Source: Alteromonas sp. KC3 (lineage in GTDB: Bacteria > Pseudomonadota > Gammaproteobacteria > Enterobacterales > Alteromonadaceae). Taken from it: a DNA stretch of 64,000 nucleotides. The stretch lies in contig NZ_AP024235.1 in assembly GCF_016756315.1 (NCBI RefSeq), forward strand, positions 3,906,001-3,970,000, in the 5' to 3' direction. Position numbers and translations under genes: made by a program. Below the pieces are notes generated by a model. That model did not search any database and was not told the origin of the DNA. It saw nothing but the letters and a program-made list of their open reading frames with translations. Positions 38,089 through 48,060 of this stretch are shown piece by piece. The first letter of the stretch is position 1. Each line of letters starts with the position of its first letter.

Positions 38089-40431
38089 TTAGAATGCATA
38101 GTAAAGACGCACACCACCAATGCGCGGCATACCGCGAACGAAAGTTGGAATGCCCAATCCACCACCTGTATTACCCGCGTCAATTACATACTCTTTATCA
38201 AATACATTGTTCACATACACTTCATACGAGAATGCACTATCGGCGTTGTTGAGTTTAATCGATACATCAGTGAGTGAATATGTGTCTTGAGACAACCCCG
38301 GATAGTTACTACTTTCAAAAAAGACTTCAGACTGGAAACTGGTCAGCCAATTCACATCATAGGTCCAGTTACCAACGTTAAACAGTTTATTGATGTTTAT
38401 CGCCCCGCTTACTTCGGGCGCAAGACGAAACTTGTTGCCACCGTACTGAAAAGGCGAACCATCAACTGTATTCTCAGCAAACTCCGCATCAAGAAATCCC
38501 AGACTTGCAGTGAATGTTAAGGTGTCACTGTAATTATAGGTCGCCATACCTTCAATACCTGACATAGTAGAATCTCCCACTGTCACGGTAATCGACTGAA
38601 GCGTGTCTTGGTCGGTATAGCTTTGCTGATAATCACTGTACTCATAGGTGAAAATAGCACCTGAGAAAAGGAAGTTAGCACTTTGATATTTCACACCGAG
38701 ATCATAGCTATCGACCATTTCAGCTTTAGTGATGGTTGTGCCCCCAGCGTTTGCGTCAACAACCGGTGAACGACGACCTTTGGCATAGTTTGCATAGATA
38801 TTCCAGTTGTCATTCACATCATAGCTCACTGCAAAGCGGGGTAAGGTATCATCAAAATCACCCTCGCCTTCGAAGGTAAAAGGCCCACCCGGTAAAGCAA
38901 ACGTATTGCGAGTGTAACGTGTTTCATCAATGTATCGCACTCCAGCCGTCACATTGATATTGTCAGTGATAAAATAAGAAAGTTCCGCAACGTAGCTTCG
39001 AATATCCAATTCAGCTTCAAAGGTAAATGGACCTTGCACCATAATAGGTGGTAAGTCAGGGTTTGAAATAGGCGTACCATCTGCATTAAACAATGACGAG
39101 ACCAATACACTGCGTAACGCTTCAATATCAGACAACGAAGCATTGGTAGCGATATTTTGGTTAAGCGGAATGTTTGAGGTCGCTTCCAGTTGCGCCTTGA
39201 CTGCGTCAAACGTTCCACGTACAAACGGATCGAACATGACATAGTAAGGCAAAATTGAGTCATCTTGATTGATTGAAGCACCAACAAAACCTGCTAGTTT
39301 GTCGCCCGAGTCATAGACCAGACGCACAGAGCCACCTTTTAATGTCGCGTCATTATCAAAATAAGCATCTTGAATTCGAAGCGCCGAACCGTCTGCATCA
39401 AACCCTTCGCTTACTTCAACATCTTTGTAAAACGCATCTGCATGTAAACTAAGCGTTTGGTTTATATCGACGTTCGCAGTGATATCGTATGCTTGTAATG
39501 TACGCTCTATTCCTAACTCACTTCCCAAACTAAACTCAGCAGCGCTGAATGGGCTAGTATCACCATTGTTCGGCGCAATGGAGCCTGACTTAAATGCGAT
39601 ACCAGGTTGATCGTTATACTCCATCGCAGCACGCGCGATGACTTCTAGCTTATCAAAAGTAGCTTTATAGGTTGCGCGCAACGCCTGCACCGATACACCT
39701 TGCAAGTCTTCGCTATTGCACGCTTCTGCATTGCCATTGTGATTATACATATCACCAAAACCGTAATAAGCATCTTTGCTACATGCGTTATTTTTAACAA
39801 TGCCATCCATATCGCGGTAAAGGCCGGCTAGGCGAAAGCTGTGATTGTCATTCACAGGAAGGTTATACATGAACTCAAGTTCTTCACCCTGTTCGCTATT
39901 GAAACCAACTTGAACCTTGGCTTCTTCTTCGTTGGTGGGAGTGTTGGAATGAATACTGATAGCACCATTGGCTGCCGCCACACCAAATAACGTCGGTTGA
40001 GGACCTTTTAATACTTCCACACGCGAGATATCAAATAATGCAACACTTGAGACTGTCTTTTTACTGATATCGAAACCGTCTTGGTAGACAGAAATGCGCG
40101 GCGTTGCCGATACTGACGACACATCATCAGTGACGCCTCGAATATTGAACGAAGGTAGACTTACCGCTTGTTCTTGAATTTGAACATTGGGGAGTATGCG
40201 AGAGAGTTCATCGAGTTCCATGATATTGGTGCGCTCTAAAAACTCACCACCAATTACATCCATGGTCACTGGCACATCCATAATAGACTGTTCGCGCATT
40301 TGCGCCGTTACCGTGATCTCTTCTATATAATCATTACTATCATCTGCGCCATCTGGCGAACGAGTTTGCGCCATTGAAGAGTGGGAAAACGCGAGTAAAA
40401 CTGCACTGGCGATGAGCGTGCGAGGGTACAT
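38089..40431 (-). CDS. TonB-dependent outer-membrane receptor
   Basis: The 780-residue protein has a signal peptide (TLIASAVLLAFSHSSMAQT), a TonB-box-like start (EEITVTAQ), a plug domain (LERTNIMELDELSRILPNVQ, then LKGPQPTLFGVAAANGAIS) and a 22-strand-type barrel ending in the aromatic C-terminal YYAF. Substrate is not evident from sequence: no Fur box was seen upstream, whereas a candidate PhoB box was. With phoD convergent next to it, uptake of a phosphorus-containing compound is a possibility. That is inference. Other TBDR substrates such as siderophores or oligosaccharides cannot be excluded. Confidence 0.92.
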   Translation of the reverse strand: MYPRTLIASAVLLAFSHSSMAQTRSPDGADDSNDYIEEITVTAQMREQSIMDVPVTMDVIGGEFLERTNIMELDELSRILPNVQIQEQAVSLPSFNIRGVTDDVSSVSATPRISVYQDGFDISKKTVSSVALFDISRVEVLKGPQPTLFGVAAANGAISIHSNTPTNEEEAKVQVGFNSEQGEELEFMYNLPVNDNHSFRLAGLYRDMDGIVKNNACSKDAYYGFGDMYNHNGNAEACNSEDLQGVSVQALRATYKATFDKLEVIARAAMEYNDQPGIAFKSGSIAPNNGDTSPFSAAEFSLGSELGIERTLQAYDITANVDINQTLSLHADAFYKDVEVSEGFDADGSALRIQDAYFDNDATLKGGSVRLVYDSGDKLAGFVGASINQDDSILPYYVMFDPFVRGTFDAVKAQLEATSNIPLNQNIATNASLSDIEALRSVLVSSLFNADGTPISNPDLPPIMVQGPFTFEAELDIRSYVAELSYFITDNINVTAGVRYIDETRYTRNTFALPGGPFTFEGEGDFDDTLPRFAVSYDVNDNWNIYANYAKGRRSPVVDANAGGTTITKAEMVDSYDLGVKYQSANFLFSGAIFTYEYSDYQQSYTDQDTLQSITVTVGDSTMSGIEGMATYNYSDTLTFTASLGFLDAEFAENTVDGSPFQYGGNKFRLAPEVSGAININKLFNVGNWTYDVNWLTSFQSEVFFESSNYPGLSQDTYSLTDVSIKLNNADSAFSYEVYVNNVFDKEYVIDAGNTGGGLGIPTFVRGMPRIGGVRLYYAF

Positions 40432-40512
40432 ACCTTATTCCTTTTGACGTGTGTGTTGATGTTTTTATTGAATGAGCTGTCAATAACAGCGAAGACAAAG
40501 AATGTAGTGTGG

Positions 40513-40545
40513 ATTTAAGACGCTTCAATGACGTGTAAGTGACAA
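40513..40545 (-). promoter_or_regulatory. Candidate PhoB box upstream of the TonB-dependent receptor
   Basis: On the minus strand TTGTCAC (40539-40545) and ACGTCAT (40528-40534) are spaced by 4 bases, matching PhoB repeats at 6 and 5 of 7 positions. TTAAAT (40513-40518) follows after 9 bases as a possible -10. The match is weaker than that before phoD. Confidence 0.4.
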
Positions 40546-40677
40546 GTGAAAGGCACTTTTGTGACATAATTTACATAAATATCAGCCTATTAATGGGATA
40601 TATAGTTATTTGAACTAAAAGCGTGGTACGCTGCGTATTACAACTGTTTAATCAATACCATGTTGAGGGAAAGTAAT

Positions 40678-40962
40678 ATGAAAAAGGCAATTATGATGAC
40701 TATGGCGGTTGGTGCTGCAACACTATTAAGTGCATGCAGTGCAGAACACGGTACTACTCAGTGCACAACAGCGCCACAGTCAGAATGGCAAAATCAGGAT
40801 ATGTTCCAAGCAAAATTGCTTGCTCAAGGTTACAAAATTAATGAATTCAAAGTAACTGGCGGTAACTGCTACGAAATCTATGGTTTTGATAAAGACGAAA
40901 ACAAAGTTGAAATTTATTTCAACCCCGTTGATGGCAGTGTAGTGAAAGAAGAGCGTCACTAA
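40678..40962 (+). CDS. Small PepSY-domain lipoprotein
   Basis: The 94-residue protein starts at the ATG at 40678, which has GAGGGAA 6 bases upstream; a start six codons earlier lacks a ribosome site. The signal peptide ends in the lipobox LSAC. The rest, WQNQDMFQAKLLAQGYKINE and VTGGNCYEIYGFDKDENKVE, matches the short PepSY type (PepSY_2), thought to inhibit or bind partner enzymes at the envelope. The following cytochrome b561 gene is a frequent neighbour of such proteins. A separate terminator follows, so co-transcription with b561 is uncertain. Confidence 0.75.
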   Translation: MKKAIMMTMAVGAATLLSACSAEHGTTQCTTAPQSEWQNQDMFQAKLLAQGYKINEFKVTGGNCYEIYGFDKDENKVEIYFNPVDGSVVKEERH

Positions 40963-41016
40963 TTACCACTTTAAGTATTGATATGCGCTATTAACGCGCA
41001 ATAAATACAATGCACT

Positions 41017-41053
41017 AAAAAAACGCCACGGTTATTGAAGTGGCGTTTTTTGT
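41017..41053 (+). terminator. Terminator after the PepSY lipoprotein gene
   Basis: AACGCCAC and GTGGCGTT pair over a 10-base loop, with A tracts before and T tracts after, so it can work on both strands; the plus-strand gene is the one that needs it. Confidence 0.85.
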
Positions 41054-41100
41054 TTGTGTATGCTTATTCCACCTGAGCACGACTAACGCTACTATTACCG

Positions 41101-41640
41101 ATGAAAACTATAACGAACAATGACATTTATATTTGGGATCCCTTAGTGCGCTTGTGTCATTGGGGTTTAGTCGCTGCGTTTGTCATCAATTATTTTACTG
41201 TCGAGCCAGGAAGGCTTATCCACGAAATAGCAGGCTATTGTGCACTTGCCCTCATTGTCGTGCGTATTTTTTGGGGCTTTAAAGCAAGTGCGTCTTCCTT
41301 TGCTAGCTTTAAGACTGTCAAACTAACACGCCAATCGTTTAAAACTCACATCACACAGCTAAATGCTAACCAACTGCCTAAAGCGCATGGCCATAATCCG
41401 TTTGGATGGCTCATGGTCTTTGCAGTAATTACGCTAATAACCGGGTTGGGAGTAACCGGTTTTTTAATGGAAGAAATTGACGCATTTTTTGGCAATAGTC
41501 AGCTAGAGTGGGCGCACAGCTTAATGGCAGATGCCCTATATGGTTGTGCACTGGTTCATATTGCCGCCGTTTTTTGGACACAACACAAAGGTCGCATCCA
41601 ACTTATTCGCCCTATGCTTACGGGTAAACGCAAGCGTTAG
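41101..41640 (+). CDS. Cytochrome b561-type membrane protein
   Basis: A 179-residue inner-membrane di-haem cytochrome with four predicted membrane segments. Haem-ligand histidines are seen in VRLCHWGL, in RLIHEIAGY, and near the C-terminus (LEWAHSLMA and CALVHIAAVFW). This fits the bacterial cytochrome b561 / DUF4405-like electron-transfer family that passes electrons from quinol to a periplasmic acceptor. No strong ribosome site precedes the ATG. The PepSY lipoprotein upstream is its likely partner. Confidence 0.85.
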   Translation: MKTITNNDIYIWDPLVRLCHWGLVAAFVINYFTVEPGRLIHEIAGYCALALIVVRIFWGFKASASSFASFKTVKLTRQSFKTHITQLNANQLPKAHGHNPFGWLMVFAVITLITGLGVTGFLMEEIDAFFGNSQLEWAHSLMADALYGCALVHIAAVFWTQHKGRIQLIRPMLTGKRKR

Positions 41641-41660
41641 AAAGCGCGTAGAATTCGCTG

Positions 41661-42323
41661 TTAACTATCTAATGGGCGTTTAGCTTCACGAACCGCCTTG
41701 GGGTGCATTAGCTTTTCTAAGCGAGCCAAATAAGATGCAATTTGTTGATGCTGCGTTTTATCGTCAGTCACAGAGTTGTATAGCCAATGATAGGCATCTT
41801 CATAATCGTAAGGGCTTCCATAGCCTTCTAAAAACAGTTCAACTAAGCGAATTTGTGCCTTTAAGTTTTTAAGTGCTGCGGCTTCGCGCAAATACACCAC
41901 GGCACGAGATTTGTCTTGCTGAACCAAGGTCCCTTTAGCATAGTAACGCCCCAGTTGTTCAAGTGCTGCAGGCAAGCCCTGATTCGCTGCATCTTCCATA
42001 TAACCGATGCCTCGAGAAGGAGCGGCATCTACGCAAACTCCCCACGCCAACATGTCTCCCCATAAAAACTGATAGGCGGGAACTTTCAGAATATCGGCTC
42101 TGGCTTCGATGTCTTGTACCAACTGGCAACGGTCTTCTACAACCTTATCAAGGTGTGTATTGGCGTTAATCATCTCGATAAGTTTGTCTTGGCTATACAG
42201 CTGTACGGCACGCAACTCTTCTACGGTTTCCCCTTCAAGGGCAACAGCATTTGTCGCCAGCACTCCCATAAGAAGCCCGGACAATAAACTCAGCGGTAAT
42301 AAAGAAGGCAAATTTCGTTTCAT
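41661..42323 (-). CDS. Sel1-repeat exported protein
   Basis: It has 220 residues from the ATG at 42323; a TTG six codons upstream is rejected because the ATG begins a clean signal peptide (LPSLLPLSLLSGLLMGVLA then ATNAVA). The mature part has two to three Sel1/TPR-like units (GYMEDAANQGLPAALEQLGR; YYAKGTLVQQDKSRAVVYLR; AYHWLYNSV). Sel1 proteins are periplasmic scaffolds for protein-protein contacts. Resembles MotX-like Sel1 proteins in size, and a link to flagellar motor function is possible but not shown by sequence. It is transcribed towards the cytochrome gene (convergent). Confidence 0.75.
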   Translation of the reverse strand: MKRNLPSLLPLSLLSGLLMGVLATNAVALEGETVEELRAVQLYSQDKLIEMINANTHLDKVVEDRCQLVQDIEARADILKVPAYQFLWGDMLAWGVCVDAAPSRGIGYMEDAANQGLPAALEQLGRYYAKGTLVQQDKSRAVVYLREAAALKNLKAQIRLVELFLEGYGSPYDYEDAYHWLYNSVTDDKTQHQQIASYLARLEKLMHPKAVREAKRPLDS

Positions 42324-42485
42324 AACTATCAAACAACACAAAGCTAGCGTAACTATGTTATCGACAAAGTATAGAATATCTTAACCACGCTGCATGCATC
42401 TTTACATCAGGGGCGTATTAAACCAACTTGCATTGGAACCTACCCAGTTGGCATGAATAGCAGAAAGATGTGACCACAACGAATC

Positions 42486-42539
42486 GGCAACACACGAGGC
42501 GCGTGGAATACTTGTTCCAAATGAGCGCCGCGTGAAGCT
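42486..42539. repeat. Dispersed 54-bp dyad repeat, copy 1
   Basis: This block matches 50339-50392 without gaps, by hand count at 39 of 54 positions. Both copies start GGCAA, share CGAG and GCGTGG near the middle and TTCCAAAT further on. In this copy GGCGC (positions 13-17) pairs with GCGCC (positions 40-44). The other copy keeps the same pairs through changes (T-A instead of G-C, G-U instead of G-C). It lies in the gap between the Sel1 gene and the TIGR02647 gene. Confidence 0.6.
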
Positions 42540-42550
42540 CGGTTAGCGGC

Positions 42551-42802
42551 CTAGTGACTACTTTTTCGTGGACACAACGCTGACTGCATGTGCCTTGCAT
42601 GATCGGCAACATCAATACCTAAATCGGTGAGATAGCCGCCATCTGATTGGGTAATAAGTCCCTTGGCGTAGAGTCTTGATGCAGCGTTTACCATAGTTTG
42701 GCTCGCGTCGTGATGAATCTTTAAACCTTGAAGCAGGCTATCGGTTGGAAACTTAAGTAATAGGTTTAACTCGTCGAGCATGTCCTGATCGAATATCGTC
42801 AT
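42551..42802 (-). CDS. TIGR02647 family protein
   Basis: The 83-residue protein matches the small conserved gammaproteobacterial family TIGR02647: ELNLLLKF, GLKIHHDAS, AASRLYAKGLITQSDGGYLT, DLGIDVADHARHMQSAL. The winged-helix-like GLIT-GGYLT pattern suggests nucleic-acid binding, but the function is unknown. It is a single gene upstream of ubiD in the opposite direction. Confidence 0.75.
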   Translation of the reverse strand: MTIFDQDMLDELNLLLKFPTDSLLQGLKIHHDASQTMVNAASRLYAKGLITQSDGGYLTDLGIDVADHARHMQSALCPRKSSH

Positions 42803-43037
42803 ATAACCACCTTAGGCAAAGGGTTAACAATTAGCGCACATTAGGCGTGCTACGCTATGAGAATTTTTTATCTTACTTGTTGCCACACTTCCTATATCAC
42901 ACCCAATTGCATGCGCTGTAAAGCGTAATTTTTGTCTGTAAAACGTTTAATCTGGTTTTCACACCGCGAACTGATCGGAGTTTCATTCAAAATAGTATAT
43001 TCTTGCCGTAATTAAAGTTTGTGGAAAAGCCAGCCCA

Positions 43038-44504
43038 ATGAAGTACAAAGATTTACGCGACTTTATTCGCCAGTTAGAAGCAAAAGGCGAATTAGTGCGC
43101 ATAAAGCAAGCCATTGATACTGACCTTGAGATGACAGAAATAGCTGATCGCACCTTGCGAGCAGGCGGTCCTGCGCTGTTATTTGAGAACCCGAAAAATC
43201 ACAATATGCCTGTATTGGCTAATTTATTTGGTACACCAGAGCGTGTTGCCATGGGCATGGGGCAAGATTCAGTTGAGTCACTTCGCGAAGTTGGCAAATT
43301 GCTGGCCTACTTAAAAGAGCCAGAACCCCCAAAGGGCTTGAAAGATTTATGGGAAAAGCTTCCCGTATTTAAGCAGGTGCTAAATATGCCTGCCAAAGTA
43401 CTCAAAAAAGCGCCCTGCCAAGAAGTAGTGCTAACGGGCGATGACGTTGACTTGTCAAAAATTCCGGTTCAGCGCTGCTGGCCGGGAGACGCAGCGCCAC
43501 TCGTAACATGGGGCTTGAGTGTCACAAAAGGACCTCACAAAAAACGCCAGAATTTAGGCATTTATCGCCAGCAAGTCATCGGTAAGAATAAACTCATCAT
43601 GCGCTGGTTATCACATAGAGGCGGTGCGTTAGATTTTCGCGAATGGTGCCAAACTCATCCGGGCGAACCTTACCCTGTTTCTGTTGCACTAGGTGCAGAT
43701 CCTGCCACAATCTTAGGTGCTGTTACGCCTGTTCCCGATACGCTATCTGAATATGCGTTTGCAGGCTTATTGCGAGGTGACAAAACAGAGGTTGTTAAAT
43801 CAATAAGCAACGATTTACAGGTACCGGCCAGCGCAGAGATTGTGCTTGAAGGTTACATTGCGCAAGATGAAACTGCCCCAGAAGGACCATATGGCGATCA
43901 CACAGGTTATTACAACGAAGTTGATGACTTCCCAGTATTTACAGTAACCCACATTACACATCGTAAAGATCCTATTTATCACTCTACCTACACTGGTCGT
44001 CCACCGGATGAGCCTGCCATTTTAGGCGTGGCGCTAAACGAAGTGTTTGTGCCTATCTTGCAAAAGCAGTTCCCAGAAATTGTAGACTTCTATCTACCGC
44101 CTGAAGGTTGCTCGTACCGCATGGCGGTTGTTACTATGAAAAAACAATATCCGGGGCATGCCAAGCGCGTCATGATGGGTGTATGGTCATTTTTGCGACA
44201 GTTTATGTACACCAAGTTTGTCATAGTGTGCGACGACGATGTCAATGCACGTGATTGGAATGATGTTATTTGGGCAATTACGACGCGTATGGATCCTGCC
44301 CGCGACACCGTGATGATTGAGAATACCCCCATCGATTATCTCGATTTTGCATCACCCGTATCTGGGCTTGGTTCGAAAATGGGTATGGATGCCACGAATA
44401 AAATGCCGGGCGAAACCGATCGCGAGTGGGGCGTACCTATCGTGATGGATGAAGACGTGAAAAAGCGGGTTGATGATATCTGGGATGAACTTGGTATTAT
44501 GTAG
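43038..44504 (+). CDS. ubiD: 3-octaprenyl-4-hydroxybenzoate decarboxylase UbiD
   Basis: Removes the carboxyl group of octaprenyl-4-hydroxybenzoate in ubiquinone synthesis, using prenylated FMN made by UbiX. The 488-residue protein opens [20 protein letters not shown] and has the family core [20 protein letters not shown] and [12 protein letters not shown]. Length is close to the Escherichia coli protein (about 497). The next gene is fre, as in Escherichia coli. Confidence 0.96.
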   Translation: MKYKDLRDFIRQLEAKGELVRIKQAIDTDLEMTEIADRTLRAGGPALLFENPKNHNMPVLANLFGTPERVAMGMGQDSVESLREVGKLLAYLKEPEPPKGLKDLWEKLPVFKQVLNMPAKVLKKAPCQEVVLTGDDVDLSKIPVQRCWPGDAAPLVTWGLSVTKGPHKKRQNLGIYRQQVIGKNKLIMRWLSHRGGALDFREWCQTHPGEPYPVSVALGADPATILGAVTPVPDTLSEYAFAGLLRGDKTEVVKSISNDLQVPASAEIVLEGYIAQDETAPEGPYGDHTGYYNEVDDFPVFTVTHITHRKDPIYHSTYTGRPPDEPAILGVALNEVFVPILQKQFPEIVDFYLPPEGCSYRMAVVTMKKQYPGHAKRVMMGVWSFLRQFMYTKFVIVCDDDVNARDWNDVIWAITTRMDPARDTVMIENTPIDYLDFASPVSGLGSKMGMDATNKMPGETDREWGVPIVMDEDVKKRVDDIWDELGIM

Positions 44505-44611
44505 TTCGGTATGGCGAAGAAAAGCTGTCACGACAAAAAGCTACAACACAGAGCTACCACAGGCGTCACGCTAAATTATAAGCTAAGAAGTACAAGGTAA
44601 GAAGAGAATAC

Positions 44612-45307
44612 ATGTCAGAAATTAAGTGTAAGGTTGCAAGCATTACGCCTTTAACCGAAGTAGTACAAAAAGTTGAGTTAACTCCCTCTGAAACCGTGAA
44701 CTTCAAGGCGGGCCAATACGCTATGATTGTAATGGGTGAAAAGGATATGCGTCCTTTTTCCATTGCTAATGCGGCTTATGACAACAACCGCATCGAACTA
44801 CATATTGGTGCAGAGCCTGGCAATAGCTATGCGGGTGATGTGCTAGCACGCATGAAGGAAGAGGGCGAAGTATCTGTTGTGGTGGGTAATGGCGATGCAT
44901 TTTTGCAAAGCAACGGCTTACCTATGGTACTAATTGCAGGTGGCACGGGCTTTTCTTACACCTACTCTATTTTGCAAGAGCACCTAAATAGCGGCGATAA
45001 AACACCAGTCACATTGTATTGGGGTGCAAAGCACGCACATGACCTTTATTTGGCTGACGAACTCACTTCATTAGCTGCGGCCAACCCACATTTTACTTTT
45101 GTTCCCGTTGTAGAATTTGCAAATGACGATTGGAAAGGCCGCACTGGTTGGGTACATCACGCAGTAATGGCCGACCATGCAAACTTCGAGAGTGTCCAAG
45201 TTTATGTTGCCGGACGTTTTGAAATGGCAAAAGTAGTACGCGACGACTTTACGCAGCGCGGTCTCAAAGTAGAAAACTTATTTGGTGATGCATTCGCATT
45301 TATTTAA
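44612..45307 (+). CDS. fre: NAD(P)H-flavin reductase
   Basis: Reduces free flavins with NAD(P)H. The 231-residue protein has the FAD-binding-like domain with MRPFSIAN and the NAD-binding half with VLIAGGTGFSYTYSIL, and ends with the typical GDAFAFI. Length matches Fre (about 233). It follows ubiD by about 100 bases and ends before a hairpin terminator; reduced flavin can supply the UbiX/UbiD cofactor pathway, which may explain the pairing. Confidence 0.95.
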   Translation: MSEIKCKVASITPLTEVVQKVELTPSETVNFKAGQYAMIVMGEKDMRPFSIANAAYDNNRIELHIGAEPGNSYAGDVLARMKEEGEVSVVVGNGDAFLQSNGLPMVLIAGGTGFSYTYSILQEHLNSGDKTPVTLYWGAKHAHDLYLADELTSLAAANPHFTFVPVVEFANDDWKGRTGWVHHAVMADHANFESVQVYVAGRFEMAKVVRDDFTQRGLKVENLFGDAFAFI

Positions 45308-45326
45308 CAGCACACCTTATTGTTAA

Positions 45327-45350
45327 AAGCCGGCGTCCTGCCGGTTTTTT
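45327..45350 (+). terminator. Terminator after fre
   Basis: CCGGC and GCCGG pair across a 5-base loop, with A before and six T after on the plus strand, 20 bases after the fre stop. Confidence 0.75.
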
Positions 45351-45448
45351 CGTTTTGTATTGCGATAACTAACTTATTCACACGTTTACTCTAATTGTTC
45401 GTTTTCGCCGTATTCGTTATGGTTAAAACACAAACAATGGAGAAAACA

Positions 45449-46840
45449 ATGATAAGAAACCATCCTAAATCGGTATTACCTACTCTTTTAACCGCACTGT
45501 GTGCCTCATTTCTGCCGGCCTCGTTTGCACAAACAAATAATAGCGAACAATCTCAATCGCTTTACGATATTGCCAACGCCATTTCACCGGCGCGAATTGA
45601 AAGCGACATTACTACCCTAGTGAACTTTGGCACGCGTCATACGCTCTCTGAAACAGAGTCGAATACACGTGGTATCGGTGCTGCAAGACGTTGGATAAAG
45701 GCAGAATTTGAAAAGATATCTGCTCAATGCGGTGGCTGCTTAGAAGTGTATTTCCAGTCTGAAGTTATAAGTGGTGAAAAGCGTATTCCAGACCCTGTTG
45801 AGGTGGTGAGCGTCATTGCGATTCAGCGAGGCACGACTGATCCCGACCGCTACGTTATTATGTCTGGTGATATCGATTCACGCGTATCTGATGTGATGGA
45901 CTATACCTCTGACGCACCAGGTGCAAATGATAACGCGTCAGGTGTTGCGGGCACATTAGAAGCTGCACGGGTGCTAACACAGTATAAATTTAATGGCAGT
46001 ATTGTCTATGCAGCGCTTGCCGGAGAAGAGCAAGGTTTGTTTGGTGGGCGCATTATGGCTAACAAGGCCAAAGAAGATGGCTGGCGCATTAAAGCGGTAT
46101 TGAACAACGACATGATTGGCAACATCGAAGGTGTTAATGGCGTTATTAATAATACCACCGCGCGTATTTTCGCCGAAGGCACTCGCGTAACCGAGACAGA
46201 GTCAGAAGCAAGACGCCGTCGCTTCACCGGTGGAGAGGTAGACTCACCAAGTCGAAATCTAGCCCGTTATATCGACAAAATCGCCGATCAATATATTGAA
46301 AATCTAGACACTATGGTGGTGTACCGATTGGATCGCTTTGGTCGTGGAGGTCATCATCGTCCTTTCAATGACTTGGGCTATCCGGGTATTCGCATTATGG
46401 AGACAAACGAAAACTATACTCGACAGCATCAAGATCTGCGCACAGAAAACGGCATTGTTTATGGCGATACGCTAGAGGGTGTGAATTTTGACTATGCGGC
46501 AAAATTAACGGGGCTTAACGCGGTGTCGCTAGCAGCAATGGCGTGGGCACCCAATCCTCCAGCCAATGTCACTATTGAAGGTGCCGTTCAACCGTCAACA
46601 ACGCTGAAGTGGGATACAATAAGTGCGACGCAAAACCCTCAGCTAAAAGGTTATAAAGTGTATTGGCGCCATACCGATGCGCCGCAATGGGAATACAGTA
46701 AGTTTGTAGGTAAGGTAACAGAGGCAACACTTGAGAATATTGTTATCGATAATTACTTCTTTGGCGTAGCCAGTGTAAACAACGATGGCATTGAGAGTGT
46801 TGTGGTATACCCGGGTCCTGCGGGAAGTTTTGGTGAGTAA
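45449..46840 (+). CDS. Secreted M28-family metallopeptidase with fibronectin-like domain
   Basis: It has 463 residues from the ATG at 45449, which has GGAG 6 bases upstream inside the upstream ATG GAG AAA ACA; earlier starts lack a ribosome site. A signal peptide ends at PASFAQ. The M28 core shows zinc-site residues in VIMSGDIDSRV, GANDNASGVAG and AALAGEEQGLFGG. A fibronectin-III-like domain occupies the C-terminal 90 residues (PPANVTIEGAVQPSTTLKW). Probably an extracellular or periplasmic aminopeptidase. The first Zn ligand is Asp in a non-standard context (SGDID rather than SGHYD), so activity should not be assumed. Confidence 0.85.
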   Translation: MIRNHPKSVLPTLLTALCASFLPASFAQTNNSEQSQSLYDIANAISPARIESDITTLVNFGTRHTLSETESNTRGIGAARRWIKAEFEKISAQCGGCLEVYFQSEVISGEKRIPDPVEVVSVIAIQRGTTDPDRYVIMSGDIDSRVSDVMDYTSDAPGANDNASGVAGTLEAARVLTQYKFNGSIVYAALAGEEQGLFGGRIMANKAKEDGWRIKAVLNNDMIGNIEGVNGVINNTTARIFAEGTRVTETESEARRRRFTGGEVDSPSRNLARYIDKIADQYIENLDTMVVYRLDRFGRGGHHRPFNDLGYPGIRIMETNENYTRQHQDLRTENGIVYGDTLEGVNFDYAAKLTGLNAVSLAAMAWAPNPPANVTIEGAVQPSTTLKWDTISATQNPQLKGYKVYWRHTDAPQWEYSKFVGKVTEATLENIVIDNYFFGVASVNNDGIESVVVYPGPAGSFGE

Positions 46841-46964
46841 CCGCATCGCATTGGATTAAACCTTTGTTGTGCATTACAGTGTAGTAAAAGCATGTATGCA
46901 GTACGGAGACATCATCTTGCCTAGCGTTTCACTGACTCGTTCATCGCGCATTTTTATTAAAACA

Positions 46965-47957
46965 ATGTCAACACATCGCCGTGTGTTGACCGCCTTACTG
47001 CTAGCCGTGTCATGCCTTATGCCAAAAGCTGTGCTCGCTGCGACTACATTGGCAGCATCGCCGTTTGAAACTTACGTAAGTGATGACGGCGAACCTGCTA
47101 GGCTAAACGCTATTGTCAGTCATGCGTTTGCGCAAGCCAATTTGAGCGTTGATCTTCAGGTGATGCGCGACGCGTTCTTGGGCAGTGCCGTGTTAACTGG
47201 CAAAGTAGACGGTAATTTTGCCTACGTGAATTTAGGTGAGAGCACCGATGACTTTTTCATCTCTGACATCTACTTACCGATACATCTATATGCTGTTAGC
47301 AAGCGTTACGATGTCGAAAACGTACGACTGTTTCCCCATTTAAAAGATAACCGCGTAGCAATTGAAAACCGATTTGCTAATACGCCCACCTTTCGCGCAC
47401 TAAAGGAAATAAAGTGGTCACGAAACCCCACCACTTTCGACGCGTTTCGCCAGCTTGCTGATGATAGAGCGCCCTACCTCATAACAACTAAACTGCTAGC
47501 TGATGAATTTAACTTGCTGCTGGCCAATGACAGTGAAGAATTGCTGCACTTTTCTGCTAAACCCATGGTAAAAACCGGCTTTCAATTGGCGATCAGAAAA
47601 ACAGCAAGCAATGCACAGCAAACCATTACCGCATTTAACGACGCCATTGTTGCCCTGCAAGATAATGGCACGTACAACGTACTGTTGAATAAACCTTGGT
47701 TAACCAAAGATATCGATAATGATGGTGTGGCTGATTATGTCGGCGCGTCGTCCGTAACCCGCCGTTCCCATTCGGTAGAATATGCGTTCTCTCTTGACGG
47801 AAAGCCAGTGTCAGCAAAAAGCCGCTTTTATATTGATGGGATGCAATACGCCACTATTGAAGATGCACAAAGTGCACTTACCCTTTCTGACACATCGTTA
47901 CAGCAAGAATCTCAACTTGACGCAACCATTTATCGAAACCTCATTCGCAAATGGTAG
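46965..47957 (+). CDS. Solo periplasmic binding protein (SBP_bac_3-like)
   Basis: The ATG at 46965 begins a clean signal peptide (RRVLTALLLAVSCLMPKAVLA), giving 330 residues. A GTG at 46869 in the same frame would add an unlikely 32-residue extension. Neither start has a good ribosome site. The mature part resembles family-3 solute-binding proteins: an N-terminal lobe with ASPFETYVSDDGEPARLNAI and a C-terminal KTGFQLAIRKTASNAQQTIT. No ABC transporter genes are nearby. A final domain (about 240-330, YAFSLDGKPVSAKSRFYIDG) follows. A signalling or ligand-sensing role is possible. Confidence 0.6.
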   Translation: MSTHRRVLTALLLAVSCLMPKAVLAATTLAASPFETYVSDDGEPARLNAIVSHAFAQANLSVDLQVMRDAFLGSAVLTGKVDGNFAYVNLGESTDDFFISDIYLPIHLYAVSKRYDVENVRLFPHLKDNRVAIENRFANTPTFRALKEIKWSRNPTTFDAFRQLADDRAPYLITTKLLADEFNLLLANDSEELLHFSAKPMVKTGFQLAIRKTASNAQQTITAFNDAIVALQDNGTYNVLLNKPWLTKDIDNDGVADYVGASSVTRRSHSVEYAFSLDGKPVSAKSRFYIDGMQYATIEDAQSALTLSDTSLQQESQLDATIYRNLIRKW

Positions 47958-48060
47958 CGGCAACCTTTAGTATCACGCCTTAGAGCCCAGCGTTTACAAG
48001 CATATATCCACACTCGCTTCTTAAATCAGTTTACTCCAATAAGTGCCTATACAACGTTAG

